Assembly: GCF_041381155.1 (NCBI RefSeq) | Contig: NC_091145.1 | Coordinates: forward strand, 36,161,882 to 36,225,881 | Origin: Argopecten irradians | Lineage: Eukaryota > Mollusca > Bivalvia > Pectinida > Pectinidae | Direction of reading: 5' to 3' | Length of the DNA stretch: 64,000 nucleotides | Shown here: positions 23,101 through 38,100 of the stretch, piece by piece | Numbering within the stretch: the stretch's first letter is position 1 | How the letters are laid out: each line of letters starts with the position of its first letter | Translations under genes and position numbers: made by a program | The notes under the pieces: generated by a model | Told to the model about the DNA's origin: nothing | Database searches by the model: none | The model's input: only the letters and a program-made list of their open reading frames with translations

Positions 23101-26100
23101 CTGTGCAAACATGGAAACAATTGATACATATATAGACAGTTAACTTGCACATGAATATATATTCTGAACATGATAATTCCTTGTGGTTTTTCATTGGTTT
23201 TCTGACCTAAATAATATATACTGGTTAATTAGCTATAGAAATTTACTTAATCTTTCGTGAGCTGTTAATAACTATTTTTCATTAATAATTTGGTACATTA
23301 TATTTAATTGATTAACCTACAAAACATTTGATCCTTTTATATGTTGATTTATTATCAATGCACACATTCCTTGCTTGATATTTGGTGTTTTTGGTTTTCA
23401 CATATCTTTTATCCCCAAAAATAGAACCTTCTCCCTGATACATAGTACCATTATCAAATTTTTCTTGATATTTATTGTACACCTATTATATATGCAACTA
23501 CTCAGATGATATTGAAAAAAACTGTAACCAGTTACCTGCTGTGTGCTTTTAATGTTTATTTTAGTTTCTTTTCTGAATCACTTACAATGCATGCGCAATA
23601 TTCTTTTTATTTATCTTCAATTATTTCAACAATATCATTTAGTTGGCTCAATATGTACACTACGTATACCCTCTCGGAATGTATATGTTGGGTCAAAGAG
23701 CAGAAAACTATATCTTACTACGGCTAATTTACATGTATACAATTACTTTATTTAAATTTCCTGGCTTGTTATAAATTAACTTGGGTTAGATTGTATTGAT
23801 CAACTCCTGTTATAATCTAGCTAGGGCTAATCCTATGACTTTCTCCATCCTCAAGTCTTTTAGGATGTTTTAAAAGGAACATTTATAAATTTTGTTTCGG
23901 CATAAATTAACCAAAAGTAACAACTCGCATTGTAATAAACTAATATATGATTTTGAATATATATATAACATAGAAATGTACATAAGATTACTTCACTGCA
24001 TTTGTTATTGGTTTTGCTGAATATAAGTGAATATAAATGTATAGGAAACTGAAAGTGAAATTATTATATATATGACCAGTATATATAGTTTGCATACACT
24101 ACTCCTACAGTTATACTCTCGTTCCTGTCTAGCTTAGACAGTGTAAAGGGAGACTTAAAGTAATTTACACACAGCTTATGGGTTTTACCACTTAACTCTA
24201 TTGCAATTTTCTTTGTTCTATTTTAAAGTTTCTAGGTAAAACTATACACTGTGATTGATAATACATGTATGTACATGTATGTAATCTGTTATTGTTGATA
24301 GGATGTTCAGGATATAATTTTGTGCTCTTCTAGAAAAAAAAAATTCCTGGATTGTTAGTCCACTCCTTAATTTGTTTCCTTCAGGTATGTTGATATGTAT
24401 ACACCTACAAATGGCTACAATGCGAATAATTTCTATTCCTTTCATACAGAATTCTAGTATTCTCTTTTAAACGGGTTGTGTGTATATATGCTTAAGTAGT
24501 CGTCTTACATTTACATATGGTTATTACTGTTGTGAATTTTTTATAAAGTACTACAGTGGCTAATTGCAATTGGTATGTACTCTGCTAACTTGCCACTGCA
24601 TTATCCTGTCCTGTTGCATAAGATCTGTTGTCATCATCATAAAGAGATGAAATGCTATAATGGAATCAAGCACCAAGTTTTATGAGCCAGGATTGTGGCA
24701 TACTGCGCTGCCTTGCTAATGATTAAGATGTCCTTATATATAGTGTGCATTAGAAAGAGATCAAGTTCATAAAGTCTTTTGTGTATTTTTAAAAATATCT
24801 TTACAATTCAGGTTATTTTGGATTTTCTTTCCAGACTATGGCACAAAATGGGGCTGAAGAGAAAGGAGATATTGATGAAAGCCTGTATTCCAGGCAGTTG
24901 TAAGTAATTTCCTACTCAGGGACCATTGAAGTGGTCAATTTGTACTATATTATGATTGGATTAGAACCAAAAATGAATAATGTAAAAATAGATTTGTAGC
25001 TAATAGGGATGTGAAAGCTTCAATATTATTCATGTTTTAAAAATTAATGCACATAATATTCATGTAGTTACTACATCAAATATTCATATTGTTATTACAT
25101 CTAAGGGGCTGAGTGGTTAAGATGTCCCAACATATTACCACAAGCCCTCCACCTCTGGGATGCGGGTTCGAATCCCATGTGGGGCAGTTGCCAGGTACTG
25201 ACTGCTGGTTGGTGGTTTTTCTCTGGGCACTCCGGCTTTCCTCCTCCAACAAACCTGGCTGTTAATTATATATTAGGACATTAAAAAACTACTAAAACCA
25301 AAACCAACTTAATTATCACATCAAAGGAGAATTCAATAAAAGAACAGGATAAAGAAATACTCTACTATTTCTCTGATGAATCCACATGTCTATCTGTCCA
25401 AATCTTGTACTCGTAAATTTGGAAGTAGAGTTTCTAAAAATGGGTCAGTTTAATACTGTTAGACTGCTTAGCTTTGACCATATTGAGTAAGACCGGACTT
25501 ATAGATGATGAGGACATGTGGAATGATACTTTTGGAATCATCCTTGCTGGTATATGTTGGTTGTTACAGATATGTACTTGGACATGATGCCATGCGGAGA
25601 ATGGCAAACTCCAATGTCCTCATCTGTGGGATGAAAGGTTTAGGTATCGAGGTGGCAAAGAATGTTGTCCTTGGTGGAGTGAAGACCGTCACCATTCAGG
25701 ACACTGAGAATGTTTCTTGGATGGACTTCAGCTCACAGGTATGGCATCAACTGTTCAAAAATAGAAAGTTGTAACTTTCAAGGAATCTGTATTGTTATTA
25801 AACATGTATTTTCAAATGTCTTTTAAATAGGCCTCCCATTATTGCTATAAAATAAAATTTAAGCAAGAAATGGCTGTAAACAAGAATGGTCTTGACTTCT
25901 AAAATGAGTAATCTTTTGCTTTTGAGAAAAAAAGGAACAAATGTATTCATGTTATGCTTAAAAGCGGTTGACCAATCTTATTTCAATTTGTGATCCTATT
26001 CTCTTATGTATTAGTTTACCCTTTTCTGACAGTTATTCATATGTGTCTTTGATGTGATAATTTTCCCTTTTTTGACAGTTTTTCTTGCGTGAGGCTGATA

Positions 26101-29100
26101 TGGGGAAGAATCGTGCCACCGTCTCTCTCCCTCGTCTTGCTGAGCTGAACACTTATGTTCCAGTCTCCTGCCATACTGCCGAGCTGACAGAGGACTTTGT
26201 CAAGAAATTTCAGGTATGTGAAATGTGTCGTATACGTAGGAATCATTTCTGGAAGTTCTTCTTGTTTGAGAACATCAGGGCAGAGTTTCACAAACATTTC
26301 TTAACTTTAGATTCCCTATAGGAAGACCTAACACATAAAACATCAGTTGGAGTTCCTAAGCTTAAGAGTTTTACCTTTACTTCTGCCCTACCTATAAAAA
26401 ATTTAAAAATTAAAGAATGTTCGCGAAACATTAGCCAGGATATAGTACTAGGCTAATAAAAAAGTATTGCAAAGACCCTTGTTTGGAAGTAAATTTGATT
26501 ATCCTGTATCCAATGCAATGATATTGCATGTGTGTATCCACCTTGTTTATGGCATGTAAAACTGTGTTTGCTTTGTAATCATTCATTGTAATGTGTTACT
26601 GACTGTGTAGGTGGTTGTACTGACGAACTCCGACTTTGATGAACAAATGAAAATTGGAGAAATATGCCATGGCAACAACATCCACTTCATAGCTGCTGAA
26701 TCTAGGGGTTTGTTTGGGTAAGTATTGCTTTATAGGCTTCCAGATATATTCAAAAGCATATAAGAACAATTATAAGAATATTGTAATCACGGGATGTTGG
26801 TACTAATGTACAGTAAATTGTACCTCGTCGTTTTGGGATCTGTAAACCGCTGTATTACTTCAGCTTTTGACACCTAAGTTAAACCAAAACCAACCTTGTA
26901 GCTATGTGATTCTAAAGGTAACAGTTATGTATTTATTGCTGTTACAGGAAGATTTTCTGTGACTTTGGCGAGAACTTTACTGTGTATGACACTGATGGAG
27001 AACAGCCAATTAGTAACATGGTGGCCTCCATCACCACGGATACCGAAGGCGTAGTCACCTGTCTGGACGAGGCTCGACACGGGTACTCGGACGGCGACTA
27101 TGTCACGTTTTCTGAGGTCAAGGGTATGACACAGCTAAATGGATGTCAGGCAAGGAAAATCAAAGTCTTAGGTAAGCATCACAATATAAAATTCTCTTCA
27201 TTAAAATTAGTTAAATTTCAAACATATTAACTGCAATATAAATTTCTTAGATATACCCTTGGTAATTGTATGTGATCACACATCAACAGGCATGTATATA
27301 TTGAATTATAACTTAAGAGCCAAAGCCAGACCATAGCAGTAATTAAATTCGTAACACACCTTCAAAGCAGATCAAACCAACTGTAGAAGCTAAAGCAATG
27401 TATTTTGTTACTATCTAATTATAGGTAAAATAGGTGATTTATCTTCTGGTAGTAGTTGTTAATGAAAAGAAAACATTTCTACCCACTTTTGGCCTGCAAA
27501 AATCTGAAAGTAAGTATAAGTATATTGGTTGTTCGATTTATGTTCGAAATGAAAAGTCTTTAGAGAATGTGGAGTTTTTGAGTTTGCTGTGTTGCAGGAC
27601 CTTTCACATTCAGTATTGGAGACACTACTGGATTGTCTAACTACACTCAGGGAGGTGTAGTCACACAAGTAAAGATGCCACAAACCGTTAAATTTGTAAG
27701 TATAAACAAAATATATTTAAACATGTATACTGTATTACATATGTGAAATATTGAAAAAATATGTGAAGAAACAATGATTATCAAACAAGGTCTTTAATAC
27801 ATTAAAACATCATTATGTATTTTGTACCAATTTCAAATTTTAATCAAAATTTTACTAATGAAATAGAAACGTTTGAATTATCTGTATATAATAACTTACA
27901 TGTTTATTTCAACAGAAATCTATTTCTGAATCTGTCAAAGCACCAGAATGTGTGATCACCGATTTTGGCAAGTTTGATCGCCCAGCACAGCTACACATAG
28001 CATTTCAGGCTTTGAGCGAGTTCAAAAAAACAAAGGGATGTCTACCAAAGAGTAGATGCAAGGTATATTTATAGATCTTTCATTCCAGTATGTAATATAA
28101 CAATCCCAGGATATAAAATTTAATTGTCCTTGTAGCAATATGATATCAAATTACAACTAATTTGAAATCACATATGAATCTAGGGCAAATGTAATATAAT
28201 TTTATAACGATCCCAGGCTATGAAATTTAATTGTCCTTGTAGCAATATGATATCAAATGATAACTAATTTGAAATTATATATGAGTATAGGTCGAATGTA
28301 ATGTAACAGTCCCAGGATATGAAATTTGATTTCGGTTTAGTCATGGTCATTGCACATACACACAAGTTGATAATATATCTTCCGGCAGTTAATTCAGGAA
28401 CATCGTCTTAGAAGTCCATATAGGAAGTTATTTCATATCTAGGAAGTTGTTATTCAATTATTGCCCGTCATCACTTTGGAATCGTGATGTTTACGCCATT
28501 CCTGCTTCAGGACCGTTATATTACAAGTGTATATTAAGGAAAGAAGTACCAAAGTTAACATGCTAGTAAAGCAATGAAAATACTGAGCAAAGAAGTAATT
28601 CCAACAGTGTGGAGAAAGTATATTTGCCAGATTGTCAAATTTTCGAGGCAATCCGCCATTTTATCAAGACACACAGAATACATGTTTTAGTAGTAATTGG
28701 ATCAAACTAATTTGTTCTGTTTGGAATTAGATTGAGTCAATATCAGTAAGTTGACAGCGTTGTATACTCATAAATCAAATCAAGGTTTTTGAGAAATATT
28801 TTTTTAGATTTGTATGATAAAAACCTCTTTGCTTTAGGCCGATGCTGATGAGTTTATTGCCATGGTGAAGGATGTCAACAGTAAGTCAGAAGCCAAGGTA
28901 GATGAATTTGATGAGGATTTGTTGAGAGAATTCGCTTACACAGTTCGTGGTGACATCTGCCCAGTGGCAGCCGTGGTTGGAGGTATGACAGCCCAGGAAG
29001 TGATGAAGGCATGCTCTGGTAAATTTAACCCTATATTCCAGTATGTGTATTTTGATGCACTGGAGTGTCTACCTGCCGACAAGGATACTGTGCTCACGCA

Positions 29101-32100
29101 GGAATCCTGTGCACCGGTGAGTCTCTACCATAAAGCTATGGTGTATGTAGTATTAAACATATTTACATTCTGACTGTGTCGTCACTATATGAATCAATCA
29201 ACTGACGAAAACAAACATTTGCCTATGAAAACACTATGAATACGCTAACGCGCTCCATGGGATATATGGATAGCTTCTGCTATTCATAGCCGCTATGAAA
29301 ATTAGAAAAAATACATTCAATTTCTATATAAATACAAAGTAAAATATATATGCACTTATCTTAAAGCAAGTTATATGCTCATAGGTTTAAAGTGTATTAG
29401 TAAAAGTGATGGGGATTACAGCTAGTTATTTTACTGTATAGTTACTTTATTAGGTGAAGGATCATACAATTTTCATGTACATAAATGCCAGCGAATAAAG
29501 TGGAATGAATGACAAGAAAAACAACTTGTCTGGCTTATTACCGCTAGATAAATACAATGCTCTCCACCAATCAGTATCAAAGAGAAATCCACATGATGAA
29601 GCAATTATTATATCTCAATAATACATCTCACAAAAATGATGATAAAGATATTTGATTAGGGGAACTTAATATATGTGAAGCATTTACCTTCAAATCTGAA
29701 GATAATAATAGTGGTCTATTATAAACAGTATTCTTTGTTTTATAGGCCGACAGTCGATATGATGGACAAGTGGCTGTGTTTGGGAAGGAATTCCAGAAGA
29801 AAATGGGCTCATTAAATTACTTCTTGGTAAGTTTTTTTTTAGTCCAAGTGTATAACTGATTACCGATTAGCGATCATTCAACTTCCAACAGGGAGTATTT
29901 CATTCATTCAATACATTAACTGAAATTCCTTGTGACCAAATTTTGCTTAATTTATCCATTAAAATACATTCTATCTTGATATTGTATTTGCATGATGGTC
30001 GAAAGAACTTATTCATGTGCGGTTTTTTTAGGTTGGAGCTGGAGCCATTGGCTGTGAGATGCTGAAGAACTGGGCCTTGATGGGGCTCGGTGCAGGAGAG
30101 GGTGGAAAAGTGATTGTAACAGACATGGACATTATTGAGAAGTCTAACCTCAATAGACAGTTCTTGTTCAGACCTTGGGATATACAAAAACCCAAGTCCT
30201 CCACAGCAGCTAATGCTGCCAAGGAAATGAATCCAAACTTAAATATAGAATCACAAGAGAACCGCGTGGGTGATGACACAGAAAACATCTATACAGATGC
30301 CTTCTTTGAGAAGCTTGATGGTGTTGCTAATGCTTTAGACAACGTTCATGCAAGTAAGTGTTAGGTTAATTTCTACAGCAGTAAATCTATGTGAGTCCTA
30401 AGTGTATAGAAGTGTGTAAAAATCCTCGGAATTTCCAACAATAGGTCAATTAAACATTGAAGGACCCATTGGATTTAGCAAAAGGAATTACTGCCGTTCT
30501 ATCATAAGATTGCACGATTGTGTTACAGTACTAGTGTATCGACTCACTGTAGTAGATTACATCGCTACATGGTACAGATGAAGTGTCTATGTAACACGCA
30601 TTGTGATTGGCTGAAGTGTGTATAAACATTACACAACCTAATTCTACATCCGCGGGAAAACACCCCAGTTTAAAATAGCCCCTATTTGTGCAATCGGGAC
30701 GTTCTAAGTACGTCGAAACAATTACAAATGTTCAAATAGATAAACATCTGAAAAATTAATATTTGTAAAATACAACTATTACGCCGTAAAAATAAATAAC
30801 GCTGATATATAGAATTCGCGCTGTAATATACATGACTGTTTTGATCCCGGGTGTTTTTTTCCGTAGTACACCTAGCACATGTAACGAACTTGACTGACAG
30901 AGTTTCCTGAAATAGCTGTTGTAAATATATAAATAATATGATTGGAAAAAATCAAACATGGAAAGAGATAACACACAATCAGGTTATACTAGCTGTAGAA
31001 GAATACAGTGGACCCGCGATAATCCGGACGCCGATAGTCCGGAAAACTCACAATCCGGACGAAAATGTCGGGGAACGGATTTCCATAACGGTATTTATAC
31101 TCACTAGTCCGGAAATTCGTATTCTGAATCCGGAACTCCATTTCGGGAACGGAATGTAATTTTCGTTAATAAATTCCCGCAATAATCCGGACAATTTGTT
31201 GTCGCGACGTGCCGAGAAAATCCAAAGCCAGCTACAATCATGTGTACAATACACACTATCACTTGTCACTGACTGCGTTGTCATAACGACGGCTGCCAGG
31301 TCATAGCCACGGGCGTTTACCTGAACACCTTTCCCACACGGGTACATGCAGTCATGTAACGGTTCATTAGTTTTCTATAGGAGATCAAACTTCAGTGTTG
31401 TAATTGAGATACGCAATATATTTTTAGCCACACGCTTTTAAACATGCAGTTTGAGTTTGGGTACGGGTACGTATGTTGTAGATACCTTACTTGTTTCGCA
31501 TGCAGAATATATCGCTATGAGTATCGGATACAACAAAGTGAGATAATACTCACAAAATTAATAATGATTTTAAATGTATGTGAATCTATTCGAATTCATC
31601 GTCTGTGGTATAAGCTATAAAGGCTACGGCATATGCCATTTACACGTGTGTGATATTGTGCACGAAGTTAGACGTGAACGGGCGCGTGGTTGTTACACAA
31701 GTCTGTAAGTCGGAAAGCAAAGACTTGTGGAAATGGTGATTAAAAACACACATTATACAAAATAACAATTATATAAGTTCATAAAATGTTCACAACTATT
31801 TGTTATCATAGTTTTTTATGCCAAGAACGTAGATAATAATGATCCTTGGTTAGGCAATTTGCCGTACGACAGATCAAGAGTGGGATAGGTAGTTATATGC
31901 ATACATAGTGCACAATTAACGACGTCACAGCCTTATGTTTCGTATTTTGAAAAAGAAATACGTTTATTTAATATTCTTAACGTAATGATATAAGAATACC
32001 TATAAAACATAACAAACGAAGTATTAATTATAATACACGTATGTTACATAAAAGCCTATCATCGATTACAAGGTCAAGGGGAGTAACTCGTACGTGACAA

Positions 32101-35100
32101 TTTAATTGACTAAGAACACGGAATTCGTCAGTCCGGAAAACTCGTAATCCGGACGGTTTAGGCTGGGAACCAAGGTGTCCGGATTATCGAGGGTCCACTG
32201 TACATAATATTGATTTAAACATAATAATACTGGTACCGTTAATGAAGGTCAAGAAGAAAGTATCTGCTAAAACATAACTGTTCAGTTTCAAAATTATAGT
32301 AAGGTATATTTAAAATGTTAATTAAACTCTTAATTTGAACTTTATACTGAATAATAAAGTGTGGAAGTACTAAAAATCGTCGATCGCCAAGCTGTCTACG
32401 CGTGCATTTATAAGTTACCGGTACATGTGTGTTTGCACACATGTGTAACGTTACGTTACTAACGTATTTTAATCTCTCGCTAAAATTGCGCCAAAATTAG
32501 AAGCGGTTCAACCGATCACAGCCAAAATTAGAAGCAGTCCTCAACCGATCATACGTCGACATGTCAAAGCCACGAACCGATCTAAAAGTACGCAAAAGGG
32601 TACAGTAGTGAAAATGATGGGGTGTCATATGGAAATATATCTAAAGCGGTCGGCGTTTGTAAATCCACCTGTCGAAACATCGCAAAGTTGTACGAGGAAC
32701 AGCATGGTTCTCTGCTTCCACGTGTTCGGCCTATCATGACACCAACAAAGGTCAGTGAAGAAGTTGTTAAATTCGTTGAATATCAGAAGAAAATGAAACC
32801 AAGCATGGCAGGCTAAATAATTGTGTACACACGTTTTTCTCTTCTATTTTTAGATCAACTCAACCAATCACAATGCGTGTTACATAGACACTTCACCTGT
32901 AACATGTAGCGATGTAATCTACTACAGTGAGTCGATACACTAGTACTGTAACACAATCGTGCAATCTTATGATAGAACGGCAGTAAAAAGACAATTGAAA
33001 AATAGTAACAGATTGATCACTGATATTATGAAATCTATATTACTGAAAGATAATAGATTGAACTTTTATCACATAATCTTCCTGACATCCAGTGACTTTG
33101 TCCCTATAATATTTTTGTATATGTCACTAGTCTAATATGACCAGAGTGCTGGAAATTCATTGTGATTTCATGACTTGACATTTGTAAGCAATGACAGGAT
33201 GTCAGGATTCAAGAACATTGTCACAAAAAGGCAACAGATTTTGACGTCAAGAATTTAAGAAATATAGTTTGTAGTTTGGAGATAAAACGTATCTTAAGTT
33301 TGTGTTCATTTCATATTGAAACTTGTGTTTAGTTTTAATTTTTGCTAGCCAAGGCTGCTAAAAAAAACTCCTAAAAATTTCCTATACTCATTTGAGAAGA
33401 TCTCATGTAAAATCAACACTTATTTAATTAATAAGATCCTATATATATTATTTTTGATTTATATTGTTTGACTTCATTGTATTTTGCAGGAGTTTACATG
33501 GACAGACGATGTGTGTATTACAGGAAGTCTTTACTAGAATCAGGTACTCTAGGAACAAAAGGAAATGTACAGGTAATCAACATCATCCTTTCTTATATTA
33601 TAGTTGGAAATAACAATTGAAGTATGAATCACTGTGAAAAAGTTGTTGGGAACACAATTGCAAAATTAAATTGCCACAAAAACATTAAATTAAATTTCTA
33701 CAGTATTCAAGCATGTTATCTGCCAACAATCTTAATTGTCAAATTCAGCTGTTAACACAGGCCATTTCCTATGTGAATTCAGTCTGTGATGTGAATTCAG
33801 TCTGTGATGGTTTACTGATGTTGTTTGTTACAGGTTGTGATTCCCCATGTGACAGAGTCCTACTCCTCCTCACAAGATCCCCCCGAGAAGTCCATCCCTA
33901 CCTGTACTCTTAAAAACTTCCCCAACGCAATAGAACACACGTTACAGGTAAAAAAAACTACCAACTTTGGTTGTTTTGGCTTTTAAAGTATTGTCTTTTC
34001 TAGAAAGTTTGCCATACTGCGTAGCTTTTTAAATTTGTGTGGGTGATATTTTCAAGATTTTATTTTGGACCATGACATAGTTTTGAAAATCATATTTGAA
34101 AATAAAGTAATGAGCCTTGTGTAAATTAAATTATACATGTTCTTAAGTCCAAGTCTTTGAAGCAAAATTTGAGTCTTGATTTTTCTCATATTATTGAACC
34201 TGCAACAATTTGAGCCATGAAAATTACCAACTAAACTGACTGTATTTAGCTTATAAATCTTCTACACAAACTTTTAAATTGATACAAGTAAGTTTTGTCC
34301 ATAATGATCCAGTGATCCAAAGATTCCATCTCCATGAAGAGAAGGTTTTCACTCTGAAAAAACTGCTCAGTGCTGTCATTCTAATAGCTTTAAGCTGTCT
34401 ACATCACTAAGTTATTGTTACACTTACAGTGGGCACGAGACCAGTTTGAAGGTATCTTCACTCAGCCTGCAGAGGTAGCACTCCAGTACATCAACGACCC
34501 CAAATTCATGGACAGGACGCTCAAGTTACAAGGCACACAATGTGTACGTATTCCAGTAAAACTTATGCCCATATTTTTATCTGGCAGATAACTTAAATCT
34601 ACCAGGTTCTCTTTCTGAAAAGCAAAGCTAAAAAGAAATTCTGTGTTCTCTTTCTGAAAAACAGATCTAAAAAGGTACACATTTTAAATCATTAAAGTCT
34701 TCTTAAACTCAAACCATTGAGCCCAATATATCGGTAATTTATAAACAAGAATTTGTTGTAAACATGTCAGTTATAAACATATTTTACTGTATTACCCATC
34801 ACTTATATAGACTAGGAAATGTGGGAGTGTAGGTCATGTCTGTCCTGTTTTGTGACCTTTATCACTTTATGTCTTGTAGACATTTTGACGCTTCTAGTTT
34901 ATACACTTGTAACTTTGGAAGGACATTTTGTCTCGTGTCCTATTGCTAAAGATTAAATCCATTACCAAATCCAAAGATTTTAACAGGACTGTCATGTTAT
35001 TTATATGTATTGTCTTCCACAGATTGAGACCATGGAGACTGTACACAAGGCTTTGGTAACGGATAAACCTGGTAATTTCCAGGATTGTGTGACGTTTGCA

Positions 35101-38100
35101 CGCCACTTTTTCCAGTCCAACTATTACAATAACATCAGTCAGCTGCTGTTTAATTTCCCCCCAGATCAGGTGAGAACAATTCTCTGTTTAATTTCCCCCC
35201 AGATCAGGTGAGAACAATTCTCTGTTTTGCCTTCCGACGACAATCAAGACTACTAAGGTGTTGCTTTCCTGGTGACGTCTATTTTTGAGAAAGTAAATCA
35301 CATCCAATTGAACTGAAACTTTGTCAAGTTACTCTTCACATCAGTTAGAGCACATAGACAAAATGATTGAAAAAACCATTAGACATTGTAAATCATATTC
35401 ATTTGAATTTGAACTTACTTTGGTAGAATTTGACATACTGTATTTGACCCAATAAGTGCCCAGTGCGTTTAAAAAATAAAAGGGTGCTAAATAATTATTG
35501 CAAACCTTTACAGTTTTGATAGTTTGGGTCTTATGCCTGGCCAATTGAAATGATGCCTCAAAAGGGGGAGGTGTGCGTATAGGGACATGGGCGCTTATTG
35601 GTCAAATTTGGTAGTTTATTCAACGCTGTCTAAAGACGACTTTGTTTTATCTTTTTTTATTTGATATTGGTCTGAAGTTAAATTAGAGAATTCCTGTTTG
35701 TAGACAACGAGTTCAGGAGCACCATTTTGGTCTGGACCAAAGAGATGTCCTCATCCACTGAACTTTGATGCAGAAAATGTAAGTATTGAATCTGTATTAT
35801 CAACAAAGATTCGATATAAGAGTAAGATATAGTCAAACCTCTATATAAAGACCACCAAAGGGACAAGAAAAATGGTCTTATAGCCATGTGTCTTTATACA
35901 TAGGTCAAATTGTGTTGAAATTGACTATTGGACCATAAAAAAGTGGTCTTATCAAATTCAAATTCTTTATTTGCATTAAGTTTTTCAACTTATTTGCTTT
36001 TTACAAAGAATAATATCAAAATACAATTAGCATACATACAGGATAAGTGGAGAATGGACAAAGCATTACATTAATGACTTTCTCAAAATAGTTGCATTGT
36101 AAATATATTTACTAAGTAGATTTAATTCTTTTATATTTGTAGTACTCAAAAGACCGGTTTTTAGACTCCCCGTGCGTTTTTTAGGTCATCTGACCCGAAG
36201 GGTCAGGATGACCTATAGTCATCATGTTTCGTCCGTCGTCGTCCGCCGTGCGCCGTGCGCCGTGCGCCGTCCGCCGTGCGCCGTGCGTTAACTTTTCACA
36301 TTTTGAACTTCTTCTCAAGTTCTACCAGTGCGATTAGGCTGAAACTTAAGTGAAATGATCCTGACATGGTCCCGACAAAGTGTTGTTATTTTTCGGGTCG
36401 ATCCGAAATCCAAGATGGCCGCCACAGCCGCCATCTTGAAAACACATTTTGAACTTCTTCTAAAGTTCTACCGGTGCGATTTGGCTGAAACTTGCATGAA
36501 ATGATCCTGACATGGTCCCGACAAAGTGTTGTTATTTTTCGGGTCGATCCGAAATCCAAGATGGCCGCCACAGCCGCCATCTTGAAAACACATTTTGAAC
36601 TTCTTCTCAAGTTCTACCGGTGCGATTTGGCTGAAACTTGCATGAAATGATCCTGACATGGTCCCGACAGAGTGTTGTTATTTTTCGGGTCGATCCGAAA
36701 TCCAAGATGGCCGCCACAGCCGCCATCTTGAAAACACATTTTGAACTTCTCAAGTTCTACCGGTGCGATTTGGCTGAAACTTGCATGAAATGATCCTGAC
36801 ATGGTCCCGACAAAGTGTTGTTATTTTTTCGGGTCGATCTGAAATCCAAGATGGCCGCCACAGCCGCCATCTTGAAAACACATTTTGAACTTCTTCTCAA
36901 GTTCTACCGGTGCGATTTGGCTGAAACTTGCATGAAATGATCCTGACATGGTCCCGACAAAGTGTTGTTATTTTTCGGGTCGATCCGAAATCCAAGATGG
37001 CCGCCACAGCCGCCATCTTGAAAACACATTTTGAACTTCTTCTCGAGTTCTACCGGTGCGATTTGGCTGAAACTTGAGTGAAATGATCCTGACATGGTCC
37101 CGACAAAGTGTTGTTATTTTTCGGGTTGATCCAAAATCCAAGATGGCCGCCACAGCCGCCATCTTGAAAACACATTTTGAACTTCTTCTCAAGTTCTACC
37201 GGTGCGATTTGGCTGAAACTTGCATGAAATGATCCTGACATGGTCCCGACAAAGTGTTGTTATTTTTCAGGTCGATCCGAAATCCAAGATGGCCGCCACA
37301 GCCGCCATCTTGAAAACACATTTTGAACTTCTTCTCAAATTCTACCGGTGCGATTTGGCTGAAACTTGCATGAAATGATCCTGACATGGTCCCGACAAAG
37401 TGTTGTTATTTTTCGGGTTGATCCGAAATCCAAGATGGCCGCCACAGCCGCCATCTTGAAAACACATTTTGAACTTCTTCTCAAGTTCTACCGGTGCGAT
37501 TTGGCTGAAACTTAAATGAAATGATCCTGACATGGTCCCGACAAAGTGTTGTTATTTTTCGGGTCGATCCGAAATCCAAGATGGCCGCCACAGCCGCCAT
37601 CTTGAAAACACATTTTGAACTTCTTCTCAAGTTCTACCGGTGCGATTTGGCTGAAACTTGCGTGAAATGATCCTGACATGGTCCCGACAAAGTCTTGTTA
37701 TTTTTCGGGTCGATCCGAAATCCAAGATGGCCGCCACAGCCGCCATCTTGAAAACACATTTTGAACTTCTTCTCGAGTTCTACCGGTGCGATTTGGCTGA
37801 AACTTGAGTGAAATGATCCTGACATGGTCCCGACAAAGTGTTGTTATTTTTTCGGGTCGATCTGAAATCCAAGATGGCCGCCACAGCCGCCATCTTGAAA
37901 ACACATTTTGAACTTCTTCTCAAGTTCTACCAGTGCGATTTGGCTGAAACTTGCATGAAATGATCCTGTCATGGTCCCAACAAAGTGTTGTTATTTTTCG
38001 GGTCGATCCGAAATCCAAGATGGCCGCCACAGCCGCCATCTTGAAAACACATTTTGAACTTCTTCTCAAGTTCTACCGGTGCGATTTGGCTGAAACTTGC

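Larger units (their letters stand above)
30488..32986. mobile_element. 2.5-kb element with 127-bp inverted ends in UBA1 intron 11
   Basis: Arms 30488-30614 and 32860-32986 are reverse complements over 127 bp with very few differences (ttactgccgttctatcataa... at both ends, read inward). Flanks aaaaggaatt and aaaagacaatt may be a decayed target duplication of about 10 bp. It carries a helix-turn-helix fragment at its right side and is interrupted by a Tigger-like element at 31006-32200. Mutator-like is possible; not proven. Confidence 0.75.

Noticed and set aside
25104..25190. Functional tRNA gene
   Set aside because: A and B boxes are present but no cloverleaf closes, and a SINE body with A-rich tail follows.
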